From contig NZ_QVID01000002.1 of NCBI RefSeq assembly GCF_003413745.1, forward strand, positions 248,001 to 312,000: DNA of 64,000 nucleotides. The letters are read 5' to 3'. Made by a program: the position numbers and the translations under genes. The stretch comes from Marixanthomonas ophiurae (GTDB taxonomy: Bacteria > Bacteroidota > Bacteroidia > Flavobacteriales > Flavobacteriaceae). Numbering within the stretch: the first letter of the stretch is position 1; every line of letters begins with the position of its first letter. Positions 1 through 8,885 of the stretch are shown here, piece after piece. Under the pieces are notes generated by a model that did no database searches, had not been told where the DNA came from, and was given only the letters and a program-made list of their open reading frames with translations.

Positions 1-395
1 GTATTGGCCACTTTGGTAAATGTTTTTAATTCTTCTTCTGAAATATTTTCTTTTACTGCTTCGTCAAACCGAAGCACCACATTTTTTGAAAACTCCCGCA
101 TTTCTTTCCCAAAAGGGGTTAAGTGTATTAAAACTCCACGACCATCTTCGGGGTTTGGTTTTCGTTCAATTAAACCTTTTCCTTCCATATTTTTGAGAGT
201 ACGTGAGAGACTAGTGGCTTCCATTCCCATTTTAGGACCTAAGGCTGTAGAGGGGGTTCCTTCTTCAGGATCTATACTTATTAAGGCAAATCCTGTCGCC
301 ATTGTACTATCTTTTTTACTGGCTTCTTCGTTATACATTTTTTGTACGTTCATCCAAGTAGAGCGCAGTATGTAATCTATTGTTTTTTCTTTCAA
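1..395 (-). CDS. MarR family transcriptional regulator (3' end outside window)
   Basis: The minus-strand frame gives a winged-helix regulator: helical N-terminus (KEKTIDYILRSTW), recognition-helix region (PSTALGPKMGMEATSLSRTL) and wing (ERKPNPEDGRGVLIHLTPFG). This is the usual MarR layout of a homodimeric DNA-binding repressor or activator. 131 codons are visible and the C-terminus is cut by the window edge. There is no in-frame ATG at the N-terminus. The TTG at 395-393, followed by KEKTIDY, is the best start and lies about 30 nt below a TATCTTTG -7 box. The ligand and targets cannot be read from sequence. In flavobacteria such regulators often sit near fatty-acid oxidation genes, but that neighbourhood is outside the window. 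The overlapping plus-strand open frame is a shadow. Confidence 0.85.
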   Translation of the reverse strand, partial: MKEKTIDYILRSTWMNVQKMYNEEASKKDSTMATGFALISIDPEEGTPSTALGPKMGMEATSLSRTLKNMEGKGLIERKPNPEDGRGVLIHLTPFGKEMREFSKNVVLRFDEAVKENISEEELKTFTKVAN

Positions 396-423
396 AAAGT
401 ATTGGTTTAGTTTTTCGGAATAC

Positions 424-431
424 CAAAGATA
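424..431 (-). promoter_or_regulatory. Putative -7 box for the MarR gene
   Basis: TATCTTTG on the minus strand matches the Bacteroidota -7 consensus TAnnTTTG, 29 nt upstream of the proposed TTG start. I see no convincing -33 TTTG. The rest of the 396-598 gap shows no gene or clear terminator. Confidence 0.35.
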
Positions 432-598
432 GAAAATTTTATTATGCGTGCATAGTAAATAAATGTAAAATTTTTCTGATGAATGTTAAATAAACGTTTA
501 GAATAGAAAAGGATTGCGGTATTTACTCTTATTTAAGAAAACGAAAGTATTTTAATCACTCTCGAGGTTTAAGTAATTAGTAATTATATAGAAAAAAA

Positions 599-831
599 TT
601 AATTTTTAATCAATTGCCGAACGGTTGTTTGATTGCCCGATTCAATTTGAACAAAATAAATCCCTTCGGAAAGGTCTTTCGCCGAATAAAAGCTATCCCC
701 CATATTATAATCTCTTACTATCCTACCTTGGCTGTCTAGTATCTTTATTGTTCCTACTTTTACGTTTGAAATAGTAAAAGAACCATTGGTTGGGTTGGGG
801 TATATTTTTACTCTTGAAAGTGGGTTTTCTT
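599..831. repeat. Near-identical 3' module of LRR gene, copy 1
   Basis: The segment coding the T9SS sorting domain matches 1953-2185 with a constant offset of 1354. I count four mismatches in the first ~64 nt and none from about 663 to 831. Similarity fades toward 865, and upstream the two genes are clearly divergent. Confidence 0.85.
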
Positions 832-1939
832 CAGTGCTGAGTTCGCATGCTGCTTCAACTTCTTGGCGTGTGTAGCAACCCGAAGAATTTAAAACAATAT
901 TACTGTCTTCAGGATTTATAGATAAATAATTGCATACGCTTTGTACAGCACAATTGGAAAGCATTGAATTTGTCTGGATATATAAATACGTAATTGTTGT
1001 TGGGTCAATATTGCGTATACCATCAATATTTGTTAATTGATTGTTTGACGATATACTTAGCTCTCCATTAATACTGTTTACTAAATCAAGTCCGGTAAGT
1101 GATGGAGCTTTTGTGTTTGTTACTCTAAGATCACCTTCCACTGAGGTTAAGCTAGCTAAGCTATTAATATTTGATAAGTTATAATTTCCTGTAATAATTA
1201 AATTTCCTTGTATTTCGGTTAGAGATTCAAGACCTGATAATGATGTTAAAGAATAGTTCTGAGCTAAAATTAATTCGCCAACACTATTTAGGTTATTTAT
1301 CCCAGTAAGGTTTTCGAGTGTTTCATTATCATAAATATATAATCTTTCTCCGATATTGTTCAGATTTTGAAGGCCATTTAAATTTGTAAGTAAAGGGCAG
1401 TTTTCTATATTAAAACCTCCTGAAACTGTAGTAAGGTTACTTAAACCATTAAGAGATGTTAATTGTCCGTTTTCATTTATAATAGCAATGCCGGGGATAG
1501 TAGTTATTTGACTTAAAGCGGAAATATTGCTAAGGTTGTTATTTCTCCCAATTAATAAAGAACCGCCTATCTGTGATAAGTTTTCTAAACCGTTTAAATT
1601 ATTTAGTCCGCCATTAGTTCCAACTGTTAAGTTGCCACCTATGTATTGTAAACTATCCAATCCGGAAAGGGAACTTAAATTTGTAGAATTTGCAATCGTT
1701 AAATACCCCTGAATAGTTTCAATATTAGAGAGGCCGTCTAGGTTGGTTAGACCAGGGGAACCTGATGATATATCTAAAAAACCATCAATATTGGTGCAAT
1801 TGGGATAGTTTGAAGCAAAATCATCTACATCTTGCTGAAAATTAATTATAACAGGACCAGGAGGGCATTGTGCATTCGCTTCAAGATTAGAAAAAAGAAA
1901 CGTTGTAGTAAATATCAATAAGAATATAATTTTTTTCAT
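599..1939 (-). CDS. Secreted leucine-rich (receptor L-domain-like) protein with T9SS sorting domain
   Basis: 446 residues. An N-terminal signal peptide (MKKIIFLLIFTTTFLFS...NAQ) is followed by a Cys-rich cap (CPPGPVIINFQQDVDDF, then NYPNC) and about ten leucine-rich units of roughly 23-24 residues with the core L.nLnGLxnLxxIgGxL. This resembles receptor L domains found in flavobacterial secreted proteins. A Cys pair region near residues 330-365 (NCAVQSVCNYL) closes the solenoid. Residues ~375-446 are a T9SS type A C-terminal domain (VKIYPNPTNGSF ... VRQLIKN), so the protein is expected to be exported through T9SS and anchored or released at the surface. It is last of the run kinase, regulator, LRR, LRR, 13 nt after its paralogue. 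Ligand unknown; adhesion or recognition is inference. Confidence 0.85.
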   Translation of the reverse strand: MKKIIFLLIFTTTFLFSNLEANAQCPPGPVIINFQQDVDDFASNYPNCTNIDGFLDISSGSPGLTNLDGLSNIETIQGYLTIANSTNLSSLSGLDSLQYIGGNLTVGTNGGLNNLNGLENLSQIGGSLLIGRNNNLSNISALSQITTIPGIAIINENGQLTSLNGLSNLTTVSGGFNIENCPLLTNLNGLQNLNNIGERLYIYDNETLENLTGINNLNSVGELILAQNYSLTSLSGLESLTEIQGNLIITGNYNLSNINSLASLTSVEGDLRVTNTKAPSLTGLDLVNSINGELSISSNNQLTNIDGIRNIDPTTITYLYIQTNSMLSNCAVQSVCNYLSINPEDSNIVLNSSGCYTRQEVEAACELSTEENPLSRVKIYPNPTNGSFTISNVKVGTIKILDSQGRIVRDYNMGDSFYSAKDLSEGIYFVQIESGNQTTVRQLIKN

Positions 1940-1952
1940 TTGGATTTAGCTA

Positions 1953-2185
1953 TTAATTTTTAATCAATTGTCGAACGGTTGTTTGATTCCCCGATTGAAT
2001 TTGAACAAAGTAAATCCCTTCGGAAAGGTCTTTCGCCGAATAAAAGCTATCCCCCATATTATAATCTCTTACTATCCTACCTTGGCTGTCTAGTATCTTT
2101 ATTGTTCCTACTTTTACGTTTGAAATAGTAAAAGAACCATTGGTTGGGTTGGGGTATATTTTTACTCTTGAAAGTGGGTTTTCTT
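1953..2185. repeat. Near-identical 3' module of LRR gene, copy 2
   Basis: Partner of 599-831. It codes the same sorting domain and stop context. The abrupt change from identity to divergence suggests a recent duplication of this module or gene conversion between the tandem genes. Confidence 0.85.
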
Positions 2186-3209
2186 GAATACTGAGTTCGC
2201 AGGATGCTTCAACTTCTTGCACTGAGTTACATCCAATAGCATTTGTATCAATAACGGCGTTAGCAGGATCTAAATTCAAAAATTCACACACACTTTGAAC
2301 TGCACATTCAGGTAAGTTTTCATTTTGAAAAATTTGAAGTTGTGTTATAGTAGTGGCATCAATATTTTTTATATCTTCTATATTTGATAACGAGTTATTA
2401 ACCGAAATATTTAAAGTTCCCCCAATACTTATTAAATTTTCCAAACCATCTAGGCTGGGAAGATTTGTTTGATTTTGAATCAGTAAATTACCGCCAATTG
2501 AGGTTAGATTTGCCAAATTACTCAATGTTATCATTTGTGGATTTCTGCTTAGGGTAAAATTTATTCCAATTTCAGATAAATTATCCAAACCTTGCAATGT
2601 AATTAAAGAGCTATTTTCAGAAATACCAAAAGACCCTCCGATTTGGCTTAAACTTTCCAAGCCATTGAGATTATGAAGTTGGGAGTTTAAATAAATAGTA
2701 CAGTTATTTCCAATATTAACTAAATTCTGTAGTCCCATTAGACTTTCCAATGCCTGATTCTGATGAATGTTAAGTTCTAAAGGAATATTTGTAATCCCTT
2801 CCAATCCGGATAATGATAGAAGACTTTCATTTACTATTAATAGAATTCTACTCACCGAGGTTATGTTTGCCAAGGCTTGAATATTTTGTAGATTGTTATT
2901 GTACTCTATTAATAAAGATTCAATGGTTTGAAGGTTTTCCAATCCGTCTAAATTTTCAAGAGTCGTGTTATTAATTTTCAAAAATCCCCCGATATTTCTA
3001 ATTTGAGACAATCCATCAAGGTTGCTTAAATTTCCTGCAATAAACACATCTCCTACTATTTCTGTGCAACCTGGATAATTTGATGGAAAGTCATCAATTT
3101 GTGTTTGGGAAGTAAATGTTATTCCATTGGGTAAACATTGTCCCGTAAGAATGAATAAATTTCCAAATAAAAGAATTAGAAAAAGGATTCTGAAATTAAT
3201 ATTTTTCAT
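1953..3209 (-). CDS. Secreted leucine-rich (receptor L-domain-like) protein with T9SS sorting domain, paralogue
   Basis: 418 residues with the same plan as its downstream neighbour: signal peptide (MKNINFRILFLILLFGNLF), Cys cap (QCLPNGITFTSQTQIDDF, NYPGC), about nine leucine-rich units with LxxLxGLxxLxxIGGxx, a Cys pair (ECAVQSVCEFL) and a T9SS type A domain. The solenoid differs clearly from the neighbour's, while the last ~80 residues are almost identical. The gene begins 35 nt after the stop of the response regulator and ends 13 nt before its paralogue, so the four genes are probably one transcript. The function is unknown beyond a predicted surface binding role. Confidence 0.85.
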   Translation of the reverse strand: MKNINFRILFLILLFGNLFILTGQCLPNGITFTSQTQIDDFPSNYPGCTEIVGDVFIAGNLSNLDGLSQIRNIGGFLKINNTTLENLDGLENLQTIESLLIEYNNNLQNIQALANITSVSRILLIVNESLLSLSGLEGITNIPLELNIHQNQALESLMGLQNLVNIGNNCTIYLNSQLHNLNGLESLSQIGGSFGISENSSLITLQGLDNLSEIGINFTLSRNPQMITLSNLANLTSIGGNLLIQNQTNLPSLDGLENLISIGGTLNISVNNSLSNIEDIKNIDATTITQLQIFQNENLPECAVQSVCEFLNLDPANAVIDTNAIGCNSVQEVEASCELSIQENPLSRVKIYPNPTNGSFTISNVKVGTIKILDSQGRIVRDYNMGDSFYSAKDLSEGIYFVQIQSGNQTTVRQLIKN

Positions 3210-3244
3210 TTTGAATAAATTATTTTTATATAGAAAATCTCACT

Positions 3245-3859
3245 TTAAGAAACTTCATATAAATTAGACCGCATCGCAAACCCTACAAGTTCGCCCACAG
3301 TATTTAAGTCTAACTTCTTTTTAATGTTTTTTTTGTGCTTTTCTACAGTGTGGGAAGATATATTGAGATATTCGCCGGTTTCTTTACTGGTTTTACCAGA
3401 AGCAATCACTACCAAAATTTCCTTTTCCCGTTTGGTGAGTTCTTCAAGCTGCTCAGTATAATCTGAGTTCTCAATAATGCTATCGTTTTCCTTTTGGTAA
3501 TTTAAGTAAGCGAGGTCTATTGTTACCTTTAACTGAACTTCATTGAAGGGTTTTAACAAATAGGCAAAGGGCATGGTTTGTTTAGCTCGTTTCAAAATAT
3601 CGTGCGAGTCGTATGCTGTTAGATAAACAACGGGCACAGTTTTAAGTTGTTTAAACTCGGTCATGATATCGATGCCATCTTTTTCTTCATTTAAATTAAT
3701 ATCACAAATTATAACGTCAATATTGTTTGCTTTAAAATGAATATATGCTTCTTCATAATTTCGAGCGGTTTTAACGTGTATGGAAGTGTCTTTTTCTAAC
3801 AACAACTTAATGTCTTTAGCGATAATAAATTCGTCTTCAATTAGTAAAATTTGTCTCAT
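3245..3859 (-). CDS. Two-component response regulator, REC + LuxR-type HTH
   Basis: 204 residues. N-terminal receiver domain: acidic pair in ILLIEDEFIIA, phospho-acceptor Asp in VIICDINLNE, Thr in VVYLTAYD and Lys in YLLKPFN. C-terminal LuxR/GerE helix-turn-helix: LTKREKEILVVIASGKTSKE followed by TVEKHKKNIKKKL. It should dimerise and bind DNA when phosphorylated. It sits 15 nt downstream of the sensor kinase gene, its obvious partner, and 35 nt upstream of two LRR T9SS genes that are candidate targets or co-expressed outputs. The pairing follows from position; the targets are inference. Confidence 0.92.
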   Translation of the reverse strand: MRQILLIEDEFIIAKDIKLLLEKDTSIHVKTARNYEEAYIHFKANNIDVIICDINLNEEKDGIDIMTEFKQLKTVPVVYLTAYDSHDILKRAKQTMPFAYLLKPFNEVQLKVTIDLAYLNYQKENDSIIENSDYTEQLEELTKREKEILVVIASGKTSKETGEYLNISSHTVEKHKKNIKKKLDLNTVGELVGFAMRSNLYEVS

Positions 3860-3874
3860 ACTATTGTGATGGTT

Positions 3875-6800
3875 TTATGAAATACAAGGAATTTTTATAG
3901 TGTTTATAGTACCATTAGAGCTTTCTGTATGGATAGTGCCATTTAATTGATACACCATTTCGGTTACCATGTCTAACCCTAATGAATCTTGTTTTATATC
4001 TGTTTTTTTATAACCTACACCGTTATCTTCAATTTTTAATGTAATGGTGTTCATTTCTTCTTTACAGGATATTTTTAATAGATTTTCATTGTTATAGGTT
4101 TTGAACGCATATTTAAAGGTGTTGGTGATTAATTCGTTTAATATCAATCCAACTAATGTTATATTCATTTTGCAGATTATGTTTTTATCTAAGTCAAATT
4201 GTATTTCAAATTTCGCAGAATTTTCATCGGTTAAGGTTTCCATTATTTTTACGGTAAAGTTATTTATAAACTCACCTATGTTAACTTCATCTGTCTTTGA
4301 ACTTAATTCCGCTTGAACGTAAGAAATAGCTAAAATCCTGTTTTTGGCAATGGTTAATATTTCTTTTGAATGGTTATCTTTAATAGAGTTGGTTTGAATA
4401 TTTAATAAACTGGATACTATCTGTAGGTTGTTTTTAACGCGATGACTCAATTCTTTCATTAAAAATTCGATATTATCTCGTTGTTTTAAAATTACCTCAT
4501 TATAGGCTTTAAGATCTTCGTTTTTATTAATTAAGTCTTCTGTGCGCTCATGAACGATACCTTCCAATTTCTGTTTATCACGTTTTAGCTTTCTGGTTTT
4601 ATATAGATAGAAAGCCACGCCCAAAAGTAGTATGAATAGGATAGCCGATATTCTAAAAAGTGATGTTTGGTACCAAGGTGGTATAATAATTAAGCTTACT
4701 GTTTTAATAGTATCACTCCACACTCCAGCATCGTTTGATGCTTTTATTTTTAGGGTATACTTTCCAGGGTTTAAGTTGGTATAGGTAACACTCCGTTTAC
4801 CACTTGGCGGACTCCAAGCCTTGTCAAAATTATCCAGCTTATATTGATAAGATACTTTCTGTGGGTTTAAATAATTTAAAGCTGCAAAATTGAATGTTAG
4901 AACATTTTCTTCGCTTTTAAATCGTAACGTGTCTTTATAAAGTTCATTTTGTTCAATGGGTTTGTTAAATAACTCAACTGACTCTATATAAACTTTCGGT
5001 AAGAAGGGGTTATCAACAATATCTTCTGGTTTAAACATATTAAAACCATTAATTCCACCAAAATAAAATGTTCCATCAGAGTCTTTAAAACCTGCTTTTC
5101 CGTTAAACTCATTGTCTTGAAGACCGTCTTCTTCTGTATAGTTTTTAAAAGTATTTGTAGTTGTATTTAAAACGGAAAGACCATGGTTAGTGCTCATCCA
5201 AACTTGGTCCTTTTTGTCAATTAAAATATTGTAAACAAAATCGTTTGTAAAGCCTTTTTGTTTGTAAAAAAGAGTTGTTTCATTGGTGCTTGGGTTTAAT
5301 TTAGTTAATCCAGAACTGGTACCAATCCAAATAATTCCTTTTTTATCTTCTTTAAGTGCAAAAATCCTATCGTTTGTGAGTTGATTGCTTTCAGAAGTAT
5401 TTTGGGTGTAGGTTTTAACCCATTTTCCTTCTGAAAGTTTATATAGCCCTTGATCAGTACCTAACCATAAATTATTTTTTGAATCTTTAAGGTAGACCCG
5501 AACCCTATTTAACTGTTTACCATTTACTAAGATTGAACTAAAAGTTTCAGTTTGTGTGTTAAACTCACTAATTCCGCCTGCCCAAGTGCACAACCATAGT
5601 TTGTTATTCGGCATTGGAATAATGGTAAGCACCTCGCTATCTGATAGGCTGTTTATAGTCGTATCGGAAAGCCACTGAGTAAAAGTGTCCGTATCTGGAT
5701 TATACTTCATTAGACCATCATAAATACCGCCTGCCCAAAGGGTGCCGTTATTATCTTCGGCAAAACAATAGGTTACTCCTTTTTTTCCGGTCTCGTATTG
5801 TTTAAATGTTTTGTTATTGAAATTATACTTGAGTGTCCCATTTGTGGTCCCAATCCATAAAATAGAATCATTTCTTTTAAAAAAAGGAAAAACGCTAATG
5901 CGTTGATCATCTTTTTTAGATTGTAATTTAACCTGAACCGATGTAAACTTTTTTTGATACTTATTAGTATAAAAGACTCCTTCACCGGCTGTGCCCATCC
6001 ATAGGTTGCCTTTGTCATCTTTTACAAACTGTTCTATTAATATATTTTCGTATACTTTAGACTGTTTATCTTTAAAAGTGATTTTTGTTGCTTTATCACT
6101 AATAGTATTGTAGAAAAAAGTACCTTGATTGGTCGCTATGTATATTTGATCAGTATCTTTTTTAAATAAATACTTAATTGAATTATTAAGAGCCGTTTTA
6201 GAAAAACTATTATTAGTTAAATTGTGTGTAAACAATCCTTTATTGGTACCAATGTATATGGTGTTTTTATTTTCAAAGAAGCTCGTTACCGAACTTTGAT
6301 CAAACTCTTGTAAGGAATTTATTTCTTTTGTTGAAATATTAAAGGTAAGGATGCCAGAGGCCGTTGTTGCAAGCCAATACGTGTTTTCTGAAACTTTTAT
6401 AACGTCACTTATAAAATTTTCTTTTTTGATTTTAGGGAGCGTAAAAGTTTGTGTATCCTTCTTTTTTCGATCATAGATTATAAAATGGTTTTTGGTAGAA
6501 AAAAGGAGAAATTTTTTATTGACCTTTAAAATTTTGTAGGCAATATTTAAATCTCTGTTTTCATTTTCTTCAAACAAATTAAAAAACCTGTTTTCTGAAA
6601 GCTTAAACCCAGAAATTCCTTTGGAGTTGGTGGCAATCCATAAGGTGTCATTAATAGCTAATAAACCACGAATATGATCATCTGTAATGGAGGAGCTATC
6701 TTTGGCGTGTGCTACATATGGTTTAAACTTATAACCGTTAAACCTATGTAAACCATCTTCGGTTCCAACCCATAAGTAGCCAAGATGATCTTGGGTTAAA

Positions 6801-6910
6801 GTCTGTGCGTTTAATTGAAGTAGTCCAGCTTCTTGCCCCAGTTGATTTATTTGAATTATCTGCGTTTCTTGAGAAAAAACTTTAAAAAAAGTCAACAAAA
6901 AGACAATCAA
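3875..6910 (-). CDS. Sensor histidine kinase with two-component propeller, Y_Y_Y and HisKA_2/HATPase domains
   Basis: 1011 residues. A short hydrophobic leader precedes a long periplasmic region of Reg_prop repeats forming beta-propellers (recurring LWxGTxxGL: LWVGTEDGL, LWLGTDQGL, IWIGTSSGL). Then come a Y_Y_Y domain (about 690-765), one transmembrane helix (ILFILLLGVAFYLYK), a coiled-coil linker, a HisKA_2 dimerisation domain with phospho-acceptor His (ELSHRVKNNLQIV, near residue 820) and an HATPase (NELITNTFKYAF; DNGVGYK; SLGLDMV). No receiver or AraC domain is fused, so it must act through the adjacent LuxR-type regulator. The start is uncertain: TTG at 6910 is the only near start and gives a leader without basic residues. 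In-frame upstream codons would add KSTLKNIPQIF, which looks more like a signal-peptide n-region but has no ATG, GTG or TTG. Confidence 0.9.
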   Translation of the reverse strand: MIVFLLTFFKVFSQETQIIQINQLGQEAGLLQLNAQTLTQDHLGYLWVGTEDGLHRFNGYKFKPYVAHAKDSSSITDDHIRGLLAINDTLWIATNSKGISGFKLSENRFFNLFEENENRDLNIAYKILKVNKKFLLFSTKNHFIIYDRKKKDTQTFTLPKIKKENFISDVIKVSENTYWLATTASGILTFNISTKEINSLQEFDQSSVTSFFENKNTIYIGTNKGLFTHNLTNNSFSKTALNNSIKYLFKKDTDQIYIATNQGTFFYNTISDKATKITFKDKQSKVYENILIEQFVKDDKGNLWMGTAGEGVFYTNKYQKKFTSVQVKLQSKKDDQRISVFPFFKRNDSILWIGTTNGTLKYNFNNKTFKQYETGKKGVTYCFAEDNNGTLWAGGIYDGLMKYNPDTDTFTQWLSDTTINSLSDSEVLTIIPMPNNKLWLCTWAGGISEFNTQTETFSSILVNGKQLNRVRVYLKDSKNNLWLGTDQGLYKLSEGKWVKTYTQNTSESNQLTNDRIFALKEDKKGIIWIGTSSGLTKLNPSTNETTLFYKQKGFTNDFVYNILIDKKDQVWMSTNHGLSVLNTTTNTFKNYTEEDGLQDNEFNGKAGFKDSDGTFYFGGINGFNMFKPEDIVDNPFLPKVYIESVELFNKPIEQNELYKDTLRFKSEENVLTFNFAALNYLNPQKVSYQYKLDNFDKAWSPPSGKRSVTYTNLNPGKYTLKIKASNDAGVWSDTIKTVSLIIIPPWYQTSLFRISAILFILLLGVAFYLYKTRKLKRDKQKLEGIVHERTEDLINKNEDLKAYNEVILKQRDNIEFLMKELSHRVKNNLQIVSSLLNIQTNSIKDNHSKEILTIAKNRILAISYVQAELSSKTDEVNIGEFINNFTVKIMETLTDENSAKFEIQFDLDKNIICKMNITLVGLILNELITNTFKYAFKTYNNENLLKISCKEEMNTITLKIEDNGVGYKKTDIKQDSLGLDMVTEMVYQLNGTIHTESSNGTINTIKIPCIS

Positions 6911-6987
6911 AAATATTTGGGGAATATTTTTTAGCGTACTTTTTGAGGAGAAGTAGGGTGTAATAATGTTTTATGTGAATTTAAGGG

Positions 6988-8769
6988 TTATTGATTTCGT
7001 TCATAAATCTTATCATATAAATCTTGATATTTATTTTGAATCACTTTACGTTTCATTTTCATGGTAGGGGTTAGGTGTCCTTCTTCTATACTCCATACAT
7101 CTGGAGTAAGTTCAAACCTTTTAACTCGCTCCCATTTTCCGTAGCGCTCGTTATAAAAATCAACTTCTTTTTGAATACGTTTAATAACCTTTTCGTTTTT
7201 AATAATTTCTTTAGGGTCTGAGGAAAGTTCACGACCTTTTTTGGCTCCCCAGTCTTTTAAAAACTCAAAGTCTGGTTGTATTAAAGCTGCTGGCATTTTT
7301 TCACCTTCACCCACTACTAATATTTGTTCTATGAAACGGGACTGTTTCATGTCATTTTCTATTAGTTGTGGTGCTACATACTTACCACCACTGGTTTTAA
7401 ACATAGACTTTTTACGATCTGTAATTTTTAAGAAACCTTCCTTATCAACTTCACCAATATCACCTGTATGGAAGTATCCATCTATTAATACTTCGTCTGT
7501 TTTTTCTTGATCTTTATAATATCCACACATTACCTGTGGGCCTTTTATTAAAATTTCTCCGTCATCGGCAATTTTAACTTCGGTTTCTCTTAATGGCTTT
7601 CCAACAGTGCCAATTTTAAAGCCTTTGTCTCGCATATCATTAACAGCGACAACGGGGGAGGTTTCAGTAAGTCCATACCCTTCCATTACAGGTATTTCAG
7701 CAGCATTAAAAATCCTTGCCAAGCGTGGTTGTAAGGCTGCACTACCACTGGCAATGGCCATTAACTTACCGCCTAAAGCCTCTTGCCATTTACTGAATAT
7801 TAATTTACGAGCTATACTTAACTTAGATTCGTACCACCAGCCATTTTCTCCATACGGTTCATACTCTAAACCTAGTTCTATGGCCCAGTAAAATAGCTTT
7901 TTCTTTATACCTGATAGCTCGGCTCCTTTGGCATAAATTTTATCGTATACTTTCTCTAATAACCTTGGTACGGCACTCATTACGTGAGGCTGTACTTCTT
8001 TTAAGTTATCACTTATAGTATCAAGTGATTCAGCAAAGTGAATTTCAACACCTGTATATTGGTACATGTAAAGAAGCATGCGTTCGTAAATATGACAAAC
8101 AGGTAAAAAGCTTAACGCCTTAGATTTACCTATAACAATGGGTAAGCGTTCTGAACTATAAATGGCATTACTGGCTATGTTTTTATGTGATAACATAACC
8201 CCTTTTGGTCGGCCGGTTGTTCCAGAAGTATATATTAAAGTTGCTAGGTCGTCTTCTTTAATTGCGTCTTTTCGTTTTTCAACTTCATCTTGATTGCTAT
8301 CATCTTTTCCTTTTTCAAGAACTTCTTCCCAATTAGTACAACCATCAATTTTATCAAAGCAGTACACCTCTTTTAATGAAGGTACATTATCCTTTATTTT
8401 ATTGATTTTTTCGAGTACTTCTTCACACGAAACAAAAACATACTTACATTCACTATGATTTAATACGTATTCGTATTCATCTTCAGAAATAGTAGGGTAG
8501 ATAGGTACATCTTGCGCACCCGTCTGCATAATACCAATATCACATATGTTCCATTCAGTGCGGTTGCTCATTGATATGATAGCAATTTTATCATTTGGTT
8601 CAACTCCCATTCTAAGTAAAGCTCGGCTTAATGCATTTGCCTTATCTATATATTCTTTTATAGAAGTAGCTTTCCATTCACCATCATATTTTGTTACCAA
8701 GGCTTTTTGTTGCGGATGGGTTTCAAGTTGATAGTATGGAAAGTCAAAAAGTCTTTTAGGGTCTGTCAT
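6988..8769 (-). CDS. Long-chain fatty acid--CoA ligase (AMP-forming)
   Basis: 593 residues, normal length for the FadD15-like branch of the acyl-adenylate superfamily. The P-loop-like motif is YTSGTTGRPKGVMLSHKN near residue 180. The motif GYGLTETSP, the hinge region YFHTGDIGEVDKEGFLKITD, and a C-terminal Lys-containing lid (TPTMKMKRKVI) are all present. It activates long-chain fatty acids to acyl-CoA for lipid synthesis or beta-oxidation in the cytosol or at the inner membrane. It lies 77 nt upstream of the kinase gene on the same strand. ATG start at 8769. Confidence 0.93.
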   Translation of the reverse strand: MTDPKRLFDFPYYQLETHPQQKALVTKYDGEWKATSIKEYIDKANALSRALLRMGVEPNDKIAIISMSNRTEWNICDIGIMQTGAQDVPIYPTISEDEYEYVLNHSECKYVFVSCEEVLEKINKIKDNVPSLKEVYCFDKIDGCTNWEEVLEKGKDDSNQDEVEKRKDAIKEDDLATLIYTSGTTGRPKGVMLSHKNIASNAIYSSERLPIVIGKSKALSFLPVCHIYERMLLYMYQYTGVEIHFAESLDTISDNLKEVQPHVMSAVPRLLEKVYDKIYAKGAELSGIKKKLFYWAIELGLEYEPYGENGWWYESKLSIARKLIFSKWQEALGGKLMAIASGSAALQPRLARIFNAAEIPVMEGYGLTETSPVVAVNDMRDKGFKIGTVGKPLRETEVKIADDGEILIKGPQVMCGYYKDQEKTDEVLIDGYFHTGDIGEVDKEGFLKITDRKKSMFKTSGGKYVAPQLIENDMKQSRFIEQILVVGEGEKMPAALIQPDFEFLKDWGAKKGRELSSDPKEIIKNEKVIKRIQKEVDFYNERYGKWERVKRFELTPDVWSIEEGHLTPTMKMKRKVIQNKYQDLYDKIYERNQ

Positions 8770-8830
8770 GATCAGTATTTAATGTATAGGTGCAAAATAG
8801 TAATTTTTTTCAGAATGCAACAGAAAAAAA

Positions 8831-8858
8831 ATGGAGCAACTAAATTTAGTTGCTCCAT
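8831..8858 (-). terminator. Perfect 28-nt palindrome, terminator of the M14 carboxypeptidase gene
   Basis: Each arm reads ATGGAGCAACTAAA and the arms are exact reverse complements. On the minus strand the hairpin is followed by a run of eight T, so it fits an intrinsic terminator 28 nt after the carboxypeptidase stop. Confidence 0.8.
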
Positions 8859-8885
8859 TAAAATTAAGGATAATTTTTTAGAATA

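Noticed and set aside
4-375. 123-codon open frame on the plus strand at the window start
   Set aside because: It lies opposite a clear MarR-family protein on the minus strand and its translation matches no family.
599-3209. Leucine-rich tandem repeats as a CRISPR-like or satellite array
   Set aside because: The repetition is at protein level, in frame, with varied DNA; there are no direct repeats with unique spacers.
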